A stretch of 64,000 nucleotides of DNA, taken from assembly GCA_030268105.1 (NCBI GenBank), contig BSDZ01000079.1:682001-746000 (forward strand). The letters are read 5' to 3'. Source of the stretch: Volvox africanus. Taxonomy: Eukaryota; Chlorophyta; Chlorophyceae; Chlamydomonadales; Volvocaceae. The notes beneath the pieces were generated by a model that saw only the letters and a list, made by a program, of their open reading frames with translations, did not search any database and had not been told where the DNA came from. Shown piece after piece: positions 34,301 to 44,793 of the stretch. Each line of letters opens with the position of its first letter. The first letter of the stretch is position 1. A program made the position numbers and the translations under genes.

Positions 34301-36341
34301 CAACAACAGAGTACTTTCCTAATAACCTAGGGTCATGTGTGCATGTCCGTCTGTATGCACGTAGGTTCTGACGTAGGAGAGGCCACAACATGTATCGCTA
34401 CCCCGTGAATCATTGAAGCCCCAAGCCAGCCACAGACCCAGGCATAGGCGTGCAAAAGAGCACCTTGTCCGTAATCGGCCATACAGCCCTCAGCCTTCCC
34501 GTATGGCCTGGTCCTCAGGACGTACCACCCTCGCAGGGAAGCTGGAAGAGGTAACACACATTCACCCATCTAGGTGCACAGCTTGCGCGGCCCCTTTTCA
34601 GCTTCACACACGCCACATGCAACAGTTGCTTCGAAACCGCTCACACACATCCTGGCCCTGTTTTTGCTGCCATATCGTACATACCACGTTAGGCGCCTTC
34701 CAGGCTTTTGGCTCCGGCGCTTCCAAGCGCTTCAGCGAAGCGGGACCGTACGACTGGGTGAGTACGGCCTTCAGGAGGGGCATACGTGAGTTTGGAGGGG
34801 CCGCGGGTCCGGAGTAAGATTGGCGGAAGGATTTTCTGGCAACTAGCCTAGGTGCAACCTAACATAAAACCGGTAATTGACGCAATTATGTTTAAAACAT
34901 AACGCAGCATCACGTGCGGGACTACAGCTCAGAAAAAAATAACACACGGGACGTATTCCGTCCCTCCGTCTATTTGGATGTTGTTGGCGCACACCCCAGC
35001 TCCAGGGCTGAGATGAGTGCTAGGACCCTTCCCCTCTCCTCTCGGCCCACCTACTCCCCTCTCACCTCCCGAAACATGGCCCCCAGCGCGGCTCGATCCT
35101 CCTGCTGCACCAGCGAATCAGTGAACAGCGCCGTGGCGGAGTGCTGCACACGCAACTTGTGGAAGAGACGCAGCGTCAGCGGGTCGCAGCACATCGTGAA
35201 GCGCTGCGGACTGACGGCCAGACAGACGCATCGAGAGGTGGCCACCACGCCCACCGTCAGCCGCTTCTCCTGCGCGGCCCAGAGACAATACACCATGAAA
35301 CGGATCTGAAAGTGAAGAAATGGAAATGGGCATCCTTTGAGGCTGGCGGCAGCTAATATCCGCTGCTTTTCCGGCTGCTCATTTCCCGCCATCTCCGCTA
35401 CCAATCTATTATCCGTGCAGCTAACCCTCGTCGCCGCGTACTACCGCGGTGCATACACTTGGCATCCAAATACAGTCATGACGGGGTTGGGATTCATTAC
35501 TGATCATTATTATTTATATGGGCCGTCCGCCGCATGCAACTGCTCTACTTGGGGACACAGTCCACACGCACCCTCAGCAGGTCATCTCCTAGCACCACGC
35601 CGCTGCCCCTCCGGCCCAACACGATGCGGCGAGTCACTCCGAAGCTAGGCAGAGACTGAGAGCCACTAGAACCGCTGGGGCCACCCACTGCCGCTGCTAC
35701 CGCCGCTAGTGCCAGAGCCGCCGGCGCAGAGCCGCCATTGGGAGGTGCGGTGCCGTCGGCAGTGACGGTCGTATGGATGATGGAATCACGGGCGAGCCGG
35801 CCGGCCCCGTGCCCGGTCGCTGCTGGCGCCGCCGCCGCATGCGCTGCCAGCGCCTGAGCCTGTTGGGGCGTCAGCTTGCAGCCACTGAGTGCCGCCATGG
35901 CTGCTGCCAGCGCCAGCGGTTCGGAGGTGTCCGGAAGGTCCAGCACCACCTGCACCTCGCCGCTCACAAGGAAGTAGATGAAGCCGTTCTCGCGTCCCTT
36001 GGGGAGCGTGAGGAGAGGAAGGAAACGGGGGAAAGCGGGCAAGGTGTGTGAGTGAAGCGGCGGAAAAACAAAAGATTCCAATTTAGTTTGTGTACGTGTG
36101 TGTGAGAGAGAGAGAGAGAAACGGAAAATGGGAAGAGGGAAGAAGCCGGAGGAGAAGAATGGGGAGGGGAGGGCAGAGGCATTCGGGCACCAGACAGGGG
36201 AAAGGGAATCGTGGGCCAAGGAACGGCAGGGCTGGATCATCGTATAATGCACTCGCACCCAGCCACTCGGGCTGGTCCCACTTGCACTGCAGTGTCATCA
36301 ATTAGGATGTACACGTAACACACACTAAGGCACACCGGGGT

Positions 36342-36379
<38 letters not shown>

Positions 36380-39300
36380 CACACTTACACGTGCAAATAC
36401 ACGGCATGTAACACACACGCAGCAGTTCTCCCTCCTACCATAGCACACAAACACAAAACATCTTTTACTTAAGCACACATAGCCGTTCCTTACCCACCTG
36501 GTTCAGCACCACCTCCCCTGGCTGGAAGGTAACTTCCTGCAGGTACCGGGAGAGCCGATATAGCTCTTTCAGCGGCGTGTGGCGCAGGAACGGCAGGCGG
36601 CAGCACGAGTCCACTGCCCGACGAACGGAGATCTCAGACTGCACCGACGGAGGGACACACGGGGCGGCGGGTGGTTAGGGGCGAACAGTGGGAAAGAGTG
36701 GATGCATGAGTCCGTGTCCGTGAGGAAGGGGATAGTTTCGCATTTGCGTGGGGGGGGAGAGGGGGGAGTGAGTCAAGCATGCACGTACCCACGTCAGGAC
36801 AGGAACCAGTGGTATGAGGCTGGATAATCTTGTCGCGGCAGACGGGCTCGTGACACGGCCTCCCCCCTGACTACGCGTCCCCCGGTTGACAAAGCTGTGG
36901 CTCCCTGTACTCTGTCTCCGAAACCTCAATCCGCACCGCCATGGTGAACTCGGTCCGGGGACCCTAGTAACCGTGCTTAGTTGTATACACTGTACACACA
37001 CACTGTGTCTCTCTCGGCACACTCTCTCGGTACCCCCTCTACATATGCACACACGCTCAATTATAAAATGTTTGTACCGGTACCAGGTAGGCTTCCGCAA
37101 AAGAACATGTACCCACACGCACACCTCCCGGCCTCAACACTATTCATTCTTGACCGAGCCACCGAGCCACCGAGCCACCGAGCCACCGACCCGGGCCATA
37201 CTAGCCCCCTCATGGTCCACCATTACCGCTCATGCTGCTCGCCGTCATCATGCCGGAAAACATGTACCTGCATCGCCATGGCCCTGTGGTACACCTCTCT
37301 GCTGACAAACACCAGCGCCACCAGCGACTCCTTGGGTACGACAGCTGCCACGGCCCTGCCCGGGAGATCCAGATGTCCCCCCACGTCCTGCACCAAACCC
37401 GCCTCCTCCTGACACAGCAGCTCCCTGAGGTAGGGTGCGATGGCGGAGAGAGCGGAATGGAAAGGGCATGGAAAGCTGGAGGAGAAAGAGAGAAGGGGGT
37501 GAGGGGTGGGAAAGAGAGATAGCGGAAAGCATATTGGGGAACAGGGTCCCAAGAGAGGGTCTCCTCTATAAGTTCGGAGTTCTAGTTCAAAGTGAATGCA
37601 ATGTCAGTGTAATGATAACAATAATACAATACGTAATAATATAATAACGATGATGATGCAAATAATAACAATCGTACTTAAAAGAAATAACAGTCACTAT
37701 AAGGACCAGCGGAAGATCATGAGATATCGAGCTGACACGTACACACGCACTTCCCCCCGGGCACACCTGCCGGAGAACGACTGCCCTTGACGAATCACCA
37801 CCACCTGGGTCCTCAAAGCCGCCAATGCCGGCAGCAGCTTGAGATAGCCCTCCTCTGCCGCCGCAGCCGGCAGCACCCCCATCCCGATCGCTGCGGCGCC
37901 CGCCTTGGCACCACCACCAGCGCCCGCCGTGGCCGCCGCTAGCGCCGCCGCCGCCGCCTTGCCACCCGCCGCCGCCGCCGCCCGACCCGCCACCCCCAAC
38001 GCCATATCCTCCAGCGCAGCGGCATGTTGTGCAGCCAGCTCCCTCATTGCCTGGGCCTTTTGTAGCTTTGTCAGTTTGTGGATGACATCGATGACAGTGC
38101 GCCATAGCCGCGGAGAGACCTAGGAGCCAGCCAGAGGGAGGGAATAAATATTGGGTCCTTTGACACCGTTGTTGTACGAATTGGGGGGTGGGGGTGGGAA
38201 AGAGACGACGGCGGGGCCGGAAGGCGCCCATGTGTGGAGCCCCAAGCTGATAGCCCCTTTCGCAGACGCTCTGGGCTGCGTGAGGTTCGTATTCTATCAA
38301 CACCTGATGGGTCACCTGACGCGAGATGGTGGTGGTGGTGGTGATGATGGCGGTGGTGCGGGGTTGCAGCAGCTGCGGGGTTACCGAGCAGCTACACAGT
38401 CGGCCCGGAGTCGACCCCCGGTAAAACATCCGGGACGTTGAGGGGCTCTCAAGACTCCTGGGCGCCGGTATCGCTACGCATAAACGAGTTTAGATCAGCT
38501 GCTTAAGCCTTGCTTCTTTTGCAGCCTGACGTTGCCCTTCTCTTCTAACCAGTCATTACCTTGCATCCGTATCACTCCTGACACCCAAACAAACAAACAA
38601 ACAAACAAACAAACAAACAAACAAACAAACAAACAAACAAACAAACAAACAAACAAACAAACAAACAAACAAACAAACAAACAAACAAACAAACAAACGC
38701 TGACTCGACCGAACCAACCGCGCCTGCCTCACCCACTCCTGTAGCTGCTGCTGTCCATTCGGCACTGACGAAGTGACGCCACCTTCCTGCACCTTCACCA
38801 CACCAGCTACTTGAAGACGCCGCGAGGGTTGCGTCTGGGGCTGACGCTCCGCTGCAGTCCCCAAGGCCCCCACCCCGCTGCCGCCGGCCGTTGCCACCGC
38901 CTTGGGCGTGCCCTGCGTGTCAGGGTTGTTGGGCCCTGCCCCCGGACTTACGATGCTGTCAGCTCTCATCGTGCGGCTGGTATTGTCTGCACCGAGCAGG
39001 GATCTACTCCCGGTCTCCGGGGTGGAATAGCGGCTCAATTGGTCGGCTGGGTAAGGGAGGGGCGGAGACACCGGAAAGCCGTTACCGAGGCATTAGCAGT
39101 AGGAGTAACCAATGCGGTGGTAGTGGTCGAGGGGGGCGGGCGGTTGGAGGGCTCAATTCGACTAGAGCAAGAGTAGACAAGAGGAAGGAAGGGGAAAGGG
39201 AAAGGGGAGGGACTGAATACTTGGCGTTTGAGATTATCGCTGGTGGAACGGAGCTGGTGAAAGGGGATCGCACCCAGCCCTCTGGTTGCACTCCCAAAGC

Positions 39301-41147
39301 CCGTCCAAGTCCCTGCCTGGCCCGCCGTCCACACCTCGCCCATCTCCACCCTGCCCTTAGCTGTCAACCCCGGCTCAGGGACGCACCTGCGAATGATCGT
39401 ATGCTCGCGAGCGCTGGATCAGCTGGGTCACCGAGTAGCGCCGTCATGCTGCCGTACACGATGCTGAAGAGACAGGTGTGATCTGCCGGGCCTCGGGGCA
39501 GCTCAGTCCGATCCGACAGCACTGCCAGCTGGAGGTATGAGGCCAGCAGCTCGCGGACAGGTGGGTGGAGGAGCCGGAAGGCTTCGATCTGAGGTGTTAG
39601 CAGGGGTTGGCACACGGCGTTGTGACTCTTAGAATGGGTTGGACGTTGGGCAACTGTTGATGGCGAAACAGGAAATACACCGGAGCTGGCTGCATGGTAC
39701 TCTAGGCCAGCTGTGGGTTTGTGAGGATGACCCCACCATCACCTCATTATAGCGTAACGTCTGGCTAAGTGGAATGCTGATTAGGGGTTCAAAAAAGAAG
39801 GCTAACGACAGTTGAGTAACTGTGTTGTGAGGTGGTGGTGGACGCCGTGGCGGCAGACCTCAGACATAGCACCCACCTGCGACACGAACGGCATCAACCT
39901 TTGGACGTCAGTGGGGGTCCGGTTCTCAGGGAGCTTCTCCAGCACCTCCTGTCGGGTGTGAGTGTGTATTTCGGGGGGAGGGGGACCGGCCGGGTTTAAC
40001 AGCTCAACGGCAGCCGTAAAATGGCGGTAAGGCTCAGGTGAGGCAGGGCCGAATAGGAGACACGGTGGCTCTCGAAGGCATGGACTCAGTTCCGTGGGAT
40101 TATCGTGCAATGCCTTCGAATGCAACTATCGTCACAATATGAAGCTTTCTAATCCCCTGAAGCAATCCCCCAGCTGCGGGCCCATTTTTCCAAGCCCAGC
40201 TGCCTTCTCAAGGGAAGAAGCTCAGGGCGACATACCCTTGCCCCCGTGCCGGCGGGGTCGCGTAGGACCACTAGCGACCTGACCGATTGCTACATGCTTT
40301 TACACTACCAGCCGGGTAGATTTCGCGTGGCACGGCACAGGGGAAGTCGCTAGGCAGGGGATCAACGCGAGATGTATCAATGCTCGAATGCGGTGATTCA
40401 AGCAGTCCGGCATTCTTCGGATTGCAGACGCAACGTCCCGTAAGACTTCAACTCCGAACCTACCTAAGTACCTACCTAAGCATATATCTACTAAGAAGAT
40501 GTATATACTCTGAACAAAATGTGCACCGTACCTATCGTGCAACCCACACTAGTTCCCTCACCGCCACAGGGTCTACCACTGCTGCCAGCTCCTTCACAGT
40601 CCGCTCGAAGCGGCAGTATAACTGCATTGCGGTGGCATAGCATTCATGGGCTATGAGATAGATTGGGGAGGTACTAGGATGGTTGAAGGAAATGAACCCA
40701 GGATACGGGAATCAGTCTGGGGTTGAACTGTATACTTGGTATGTAGTAAATGAAGACCCTTGGGTTACGAGAGGCAGTGAACAAATGAAAGAGATATAAC
40801 CTTCCCAAAGAACTTATGAGACGGCCGTTTCCAGCAGAGCTAGGCCATGGAAAGCATTGGTAGCATTGGTGGATGACGGGCGTGAAGTGACACCACGACG
40901 GTTTGGCATGGACTGGGATCCGAGCGGTGGCGGCCGCCTGCCTTGACCCCCTAAACTGTTGGGGCCACAACGGCCTCTCACGTTTCAGTGTGAGCAATGT
41001 CCCGGATTTGCATCGTTCTTGGTGCAGGGCGCAACTATGATAGCACCTGCCTACCTTCCATCGCAGGAACGCCTGCTGCACTAGGCGTGCCATGACGCGC
41101 GACAGCAGACGCCTCGCCCTGTCGAATTTGTTTCTTTCCTCTTCCAT
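23204..41147 (-). CDS. Giant CNBD-CNBD / pseudo-cyclase / LRR protein (one-gene model)
   Basis: Chaining splice signals gives 25 exons in one continuous phase, about 2,587 residues: 41147-41055, 40621-40562, 39948-39877, 39588-39387, 38986-38733, 38119-37767, 37424-37268, 36638-36498, 35997-35572, 35305-35066, 34858-34688, 33938-33540, 33434-33261, 33036-32986, 32636-32452, 32102-31965, 31793-31456, 31003-30774, 30094-29879, 29298-28904, 28423-26242, 25601-25513, 25150-24961, 24614-23889, 23485-23204. Order: short coiled coil (MEEERNKFDR), two cyclic-nucleotide-binding folds with long inserts, a cyclase-homology domain without catalytic residues, a Ser/Gly/Pro-rich linker, then LRRs. Alternative: two genes. 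If the acceptor at 34836 is used instead of 34859, the frame meets a TAA at 34691-34689, ending a ~714-residue CNBD protein, and the rest would need its own start, which I could not find. True start could lie further upstream. Probably a cytosolic signalling scaffold (inference). Confidence 0.6.
31043..31075. repeat. (TTGGGG)n G-rich hexamer repeat in an intron
   Basis: About five GGGGTT units on the plus strand (C-rich on the coding minus strand), inside the intron between 31455 and 31004. The run can form a G-quadruplex. Confidence 0.85.
31319..31360. repeat. (CA)n microsatellite in intron
   Basis: About 20 CA units, interrupted near the right end by GC, in the same intron as the G-rich hexamers. 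Confidence 0.92.
31456..33434 (-). other. Module: class III nucleotidyl-cyclase homology domain, catalytically dead
   Basis: Five exons align by eye with a class III adenylyl/guanylyl cyclase domain: ACMAVIKVELAPGQLDVR (first strand and helix), LDDIVVQWSDLAHRWGLQL, VRWRTHDYVLVTQ, ADTLLSMAAEF, LSMCAGMAIGG, a YDSGHFLVHCSGQAYTAAQ segment and WQGTLLVADSVAQAL. Usual catalytic positions are altered: the FADIVG metal Asp is not there, the GDAY Asp is replaced (THDY), and the N-x-x-A-R transition-state pair reads YTAAQ. The fold is therefore probably regulatory or structural. Confidence 0.65.
36345..36377. repeat. (CA)n microsatellite in intron
   Basis: About 16 CA units between the two exons of CNBD fold 2 (intron 36497-35998). 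Confidence 0.92.
38586..38698. repeat. (CAAA)n tetranucleotide array, ~28 copies
   Basis: 113 bases of uninterrupted CAAA/AAAC units in the intron 38732-38120. On the coding (minus) strand it reads TTTG and gives an open frame of repeating Phe-Val-Cys-Leu, which is an artefact of the repeat. Confidence 0.95.
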
Positions 41148-41966
41148 TCTTTCTTGTTAGTACTACGGAACAGCCAAAAGCCCAAGTAAGGTGTTGCCAA
41201 CGGGTCACCTTTTCACCCTTCCGTCGAATCGACAATTGAGTCGACAAGTAATAAGTAAGAGCACCTAACATCTCCAAGCATTTCTGACTTAAGATACAAA
41301 ATGTATGCACTCAACTCGAAGTGTGTCAAATATCAGGAAGGAAGAAATAAAAACTTTACAAATAATATTCCTATAATGCAATTCAATTAATACAATAATC
41401 GAGAAACAGTAGAAAACGGGATCAGAGCACAACGTAGAAGTCGTACAACCAGCGTCAGCGCTCTTGCCGAAGTTCGTGGTTTTATGTATAACTTTATTAT
41501 ATTGCTTTATATGAATATGCATTTAATTTATTCATGCAAGCACATATGTGGCCTGATCTCATAGCGAAACATACATTGTTAAGTTTCTCCGCACTGTGTG
41601 ACGAAGATGAATAATCAATCTGTATTCAATATTTGATCACCTGAAGCAATAACTGCTTAAGTGAACAACACAGCGTCGTCTTCATGCCAACGGAAATCTA
41701 ACGGATAGATAAGCGCGTATGTTCAGCTGTCAATATCTGCACAAGGCAACGAGCAATGAAGCATATTTGCTATATTGATCTTTAGGGGCAACGTTTTTAC
41801 AAGCTGTGATTCCATCGTTTCTTCTGTTCACCTAGATTACGATGATCTATACAGCAGATCTATAGACTGTCGTCTTCTACTCATCCATATTGGGATAGTA
41901 ATCAAATAAATCACCATAGATCAAGAAACGTCCTCCTTGGCATCCTTCTCCCAGCGACCCACTCAC

Positions 41967-42025
41967 CCGTGGTAGGCTTATCCATGAACACAATGAAGGG
42001 ATTGGCGACCAGATCTATCAGAAAA
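41967..42025 (-). pseudogene. Isolated exon-like fragment with a membrane/ATPase-like motif
   Basis: A 59-base stretch has a CACCAG acceptor on one side and a perfect GTGAGT donor on the other, and encodes LIDLVANPFIVFMDKPTTG. Two readings fit: the S2-S3 segment of voltage-gated or CNG-type K+ channels (IDxxxNFxxxFxD), or the Walker B/D-loop of a PDR/ABCG transporter (LVANPxxxFMDEPTSG) with Glu replaced by Lys. No flanking exons of either family were found within several kilobases, so it is probably a relic. Confidence 0.3.
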
Positions 42026-42388
42026 CTGGTGATGTGAGTGGCGTGGACGAGTGGGGTAGGGTTGGGTAGGGTATTGAGAAGGTCGGAGGGAGAGAGGTGT
42101 GGGGACGCGTCTTGGCAATGTATCTTGGCGGTGTGTGTATAGGGGTGAGAATCAGGCTTCGGAATAGGGTCCATTTCGTAAATCACACCCATGCATAGCT
42201 TGACAACAGTACGGGTCATCAGTATACCACACCTTCAATTTCCTTCACTTCAACACCTCGGCGAGGTGGTCCCTCCTCCCCCATTCAAAAGCTACCATCA
42301 CCCGCACCTGACCAAATATACGGAACGGAAGCGGGGAGAGGGGAACAGGGAGAGGGGAGAACCACCACGACCAAACCAACAACGACCA

Positions 42389-42408
42389 AAATGACCACCA
42401 CTACCACC

Positions 42409-42440
<32 letters not shown>
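42389..42440. repeat. (ACC)n/(AAC)n trinucleotide tract
   Basis: ACC units turn into AAC units and then into degenerate ACC/AAC sequence to about 42490. Confidence 0.85.
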
Positions 42441-44240
42441 CACGACCACCAACACCAGCACCAACGCCTCCAACATCACCACCAACACCAGCTGCAACAG
42501 AAGAGAGGGGAGGGGAGGAACAAGAGAGAGGAAAGGGGAGAAGCCGGAGCGAGAGAGGGAATGCAAAAGAGGGAGAAACGGCAGTGGTGGCACGGCTGGG
42601 CCACCGGGCGCCCATGCAGCGGGCTGTGCGTCGGGCATTGGCGCCGGTAGCATCGGTGACTAGCCAGGTAGGCTATGACCTCTTTTGTGGAGGAGCACAT
42701 GTCTGCTTGGAGGAATTACATGGGAGAGGTGAGCGGGAGGCACGTGAGCTTGATGGACGGGGTGAAACGAAGAGATGGCTGGAGGTGTACGTTGCGATAA
42801 GGGTGCTGAGCTAGGGTACGGTACAAAGTACATGGAGCTAAGCGTGGGTTTACGTAGGGCCTAACGTGCATGTACATGTTCAAATATTCTTCTGTGTGCT
42901 GCCTGCCCATAGACCCAAGCCTGCTAGAACCAGCAGTGTTCTGCTGGAGAGGCTGATCCCCACCTGTAGTGGAACATTTTACAGGCCGCGACCTGTTTAA
43001 CGACTAGTGTAAACTTTGCACCTTCAGTGGGAACCGTCAGTGCTGCAAGTCTGTATCACACATTTATTGCAAATAATTATGGGGCAGCATAATATAACTG
43101 TTACGGGAATGTCACCTCCTTAACCACTAAAATGATTTACCATCTCGGCGCTGAGGGGGCTTGGCAAGGCAGACTAATAAAAATCGTTATAATGATCTCC
43201 AATGCGATTCGCAGCTCTGATGCTTCAAAATATAGAGTCGCTGGCACTGAGCTCCTTTCCCTAAGGCCTTCCAATGCGTGTGATCTCAAGATTTTCCACG
43301 CTACCAAGAAGGGTAAACGGTGTGGCCATGCACAGCGAAGAGAGAGGGCTCGGTTGAGAGGTTTAAGCGAGGAAATGACCCGCAACCGCACGACGTCTAG
43401 TCAAATAACTGTGTGCATTTAATGTTTCACATGTACTACATGTACATTATCATACAACCCTTGGAACACATGCTATATCTAACTTCATTCCTGTTCCGAA
43501 CAAATGACGTAGTCGTAGGGCTCAGCCCACAAAACGCACGACCTACGGGGTATCGATAACATCCTTCGGGAAGTCCTTTTAGAAAGAGCTCATGACCGTA
43601 ACCAGCGCCAATGCCCATAACGATGTGCACGGTTGGAGGTGCTTAACAGGCAAACACCTGCACTCTTTCTTTATGGGACCTCAATTCCAGAAGTTATGCA
43701 GAATGGGTTCGCAACAGACACATAAGAACCTGCAGTTCAAGGCCGGAGAAGATCGTGCACTTGCCCGATACATTATTGCGTCGTCCTGAACTTGCTGTCC
43801 AAAGTACACAAATGAACAAATGAATAGATCCGACACAGACCCTGGAGCCTCCCTCGCAAGGCAAGCACAAACGGCGCCTCGACTCAGGCATTCAACCATA
43901 GCAAAGTGACAGGTATACATACTCTACATACATATGTCCGTCATCGACTTGCTTCACGGAAGCGCCACTTAAGCCTGAAACCCGACACAGCCACAGCCAC
44001 TGCCGGAGCAGGGGGCAGCCCCGTCGTCATGCCTGGGTGGGCATTGGGCGCTCTCACGCTGATTACGCAGTGCCACGCCATGCATCCAGGGGGGTGCGTG
44101 ATATGTACCCGGCCTGAAATCAAATCTTTCCTGACAGGACTCTTATCATACGCACACATACTAGCAGACATTGGTACAAAACGGAAACTTTAATGCTTCT
44201 GAGGATCTTAGCAAAGCCGTTCAAGAACCCAAACGCATGG

Positions 44241-44245
44241 TTACA
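44241..44245 (-). terminator. Possible TGTAA polyadenylation signal of the MFS gene
   Basis: TGTAA is the usual poly(A) signal of volvocine algae. This copy is on the coding strand about 550 bases 3' of the MFS stop, a normal 3' untranslated length. A five-base match alone is weak evidence. Confidence 0.25.
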
Positions 44246-44793
44246 TACGCAAACAGGAACACACACGTGCAACATGCATCTGATACATCGCGACCACACC
44301 AGCCATAATGCCTGCACTGCTGGGTGGCGCTTATTCATAGAGCCGCTTTGTTGAACCTTCCAAATCCAGGCTGAGGAATGCTGCTGCACGCGCGCTGTGT
44401 ACGCACGGCTGCTCACTCACTTACCGAGATCTCTCGGGGTTTATTTGCCCGTACCCCAGCGCTGTCCTGCGCCAGAAACGAGGTATAAAAGAGCACTCCA
44501 CCTGCCCCGCACAACATCTTCGATTGAAACTACGTAGTTAAAGAAAATTAAGAAATACCCCAGGTAGTAATATGCCAGGTTGCAAACGCGGCACTACACT
44601 CGAATTCACGGACAAACATCACCCGGCATTATGGCTTATAAATGGGTGTCAAAGGCGGCATCACTGCTAGAACATAGCTAGAGGGCGGCAGGGATGCCGC
44701 AGAGCGTCCATATATTTCCTGTTCTCATCGACTGCTTGGATGGAAACGCATCCCTTACTGTCACAAGTAAGGACCGGACGGTGTCGCCTCTTC

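Larger units (their letters stand above)
34688..41147 (-). other. Module: two cyclic-nucleotide-binding folds
   Basis: EVLEKLPENRTPTDVQRLM followed by IEAFRLLHPPVRELLASYLQ is the usual lead-in and first helix of protist CNBD proteins. The strand pair ends in FSIVYGSMTALLG. After an Ala/Gly-rich insert, VVVIRQGQSFSGRELL and ALVFVSREVYHRAM complete fold 1 (residues about 76-397). Fold 2 (398-666) has RLPFLRHTPLKELYRLS, FQPGEVVLNQ, GFIYFLVSGEVQVVL, an insert, GSGVVLGDDLL and VCLAVSPQRF. In both, the phosphate-binding cassette lacks the clear Gly-Glu...Arg-x-Ala pattern, so nucleotide binding is doubtful. Confidence 0.78.
41148..44793. other. Intergenic region between the CNBD/LRR locus and the MFS gene
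   Basis: Apart from the exon-like relic at 41967-42025, no coding signal. AT-rich from 41300 to 41900. (ACC)n and (AAC)n trinucleotides occupy 42389-42440, and a GAGAGGGG-type purine tract 42500-42580. The right part (44200-44793) should be the 3' untranslated region of the minus-strand transporter. Confidence 0.5.

Noticed and set aside
34689..34835. Exon 34835-34689 ending in TAA, which would close the CNBD gene
   Set aside because: Kept only as an alternative. The overlapping frame 34858-34688 has better codon composition and keeps phase on both sides. The alternative cannot be excluded.
38586..38698. Possible CRISPR-like array
   Set aside because: Simple tetranucleotide repeat without spacers in a eukaryotic intron.
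38495..39071. Minus-strand frame with repeating Phe-Val-Cys-Leu
   Set aside because: Translation of the CAAA array. The real exon ends at 38733 with a GTGAGG donor before the array.
42285..42663. Frames rich in Thr/Asn or Val/Leu
   Set aside because: Translations of the ACC/AAC trinucleotide tract.
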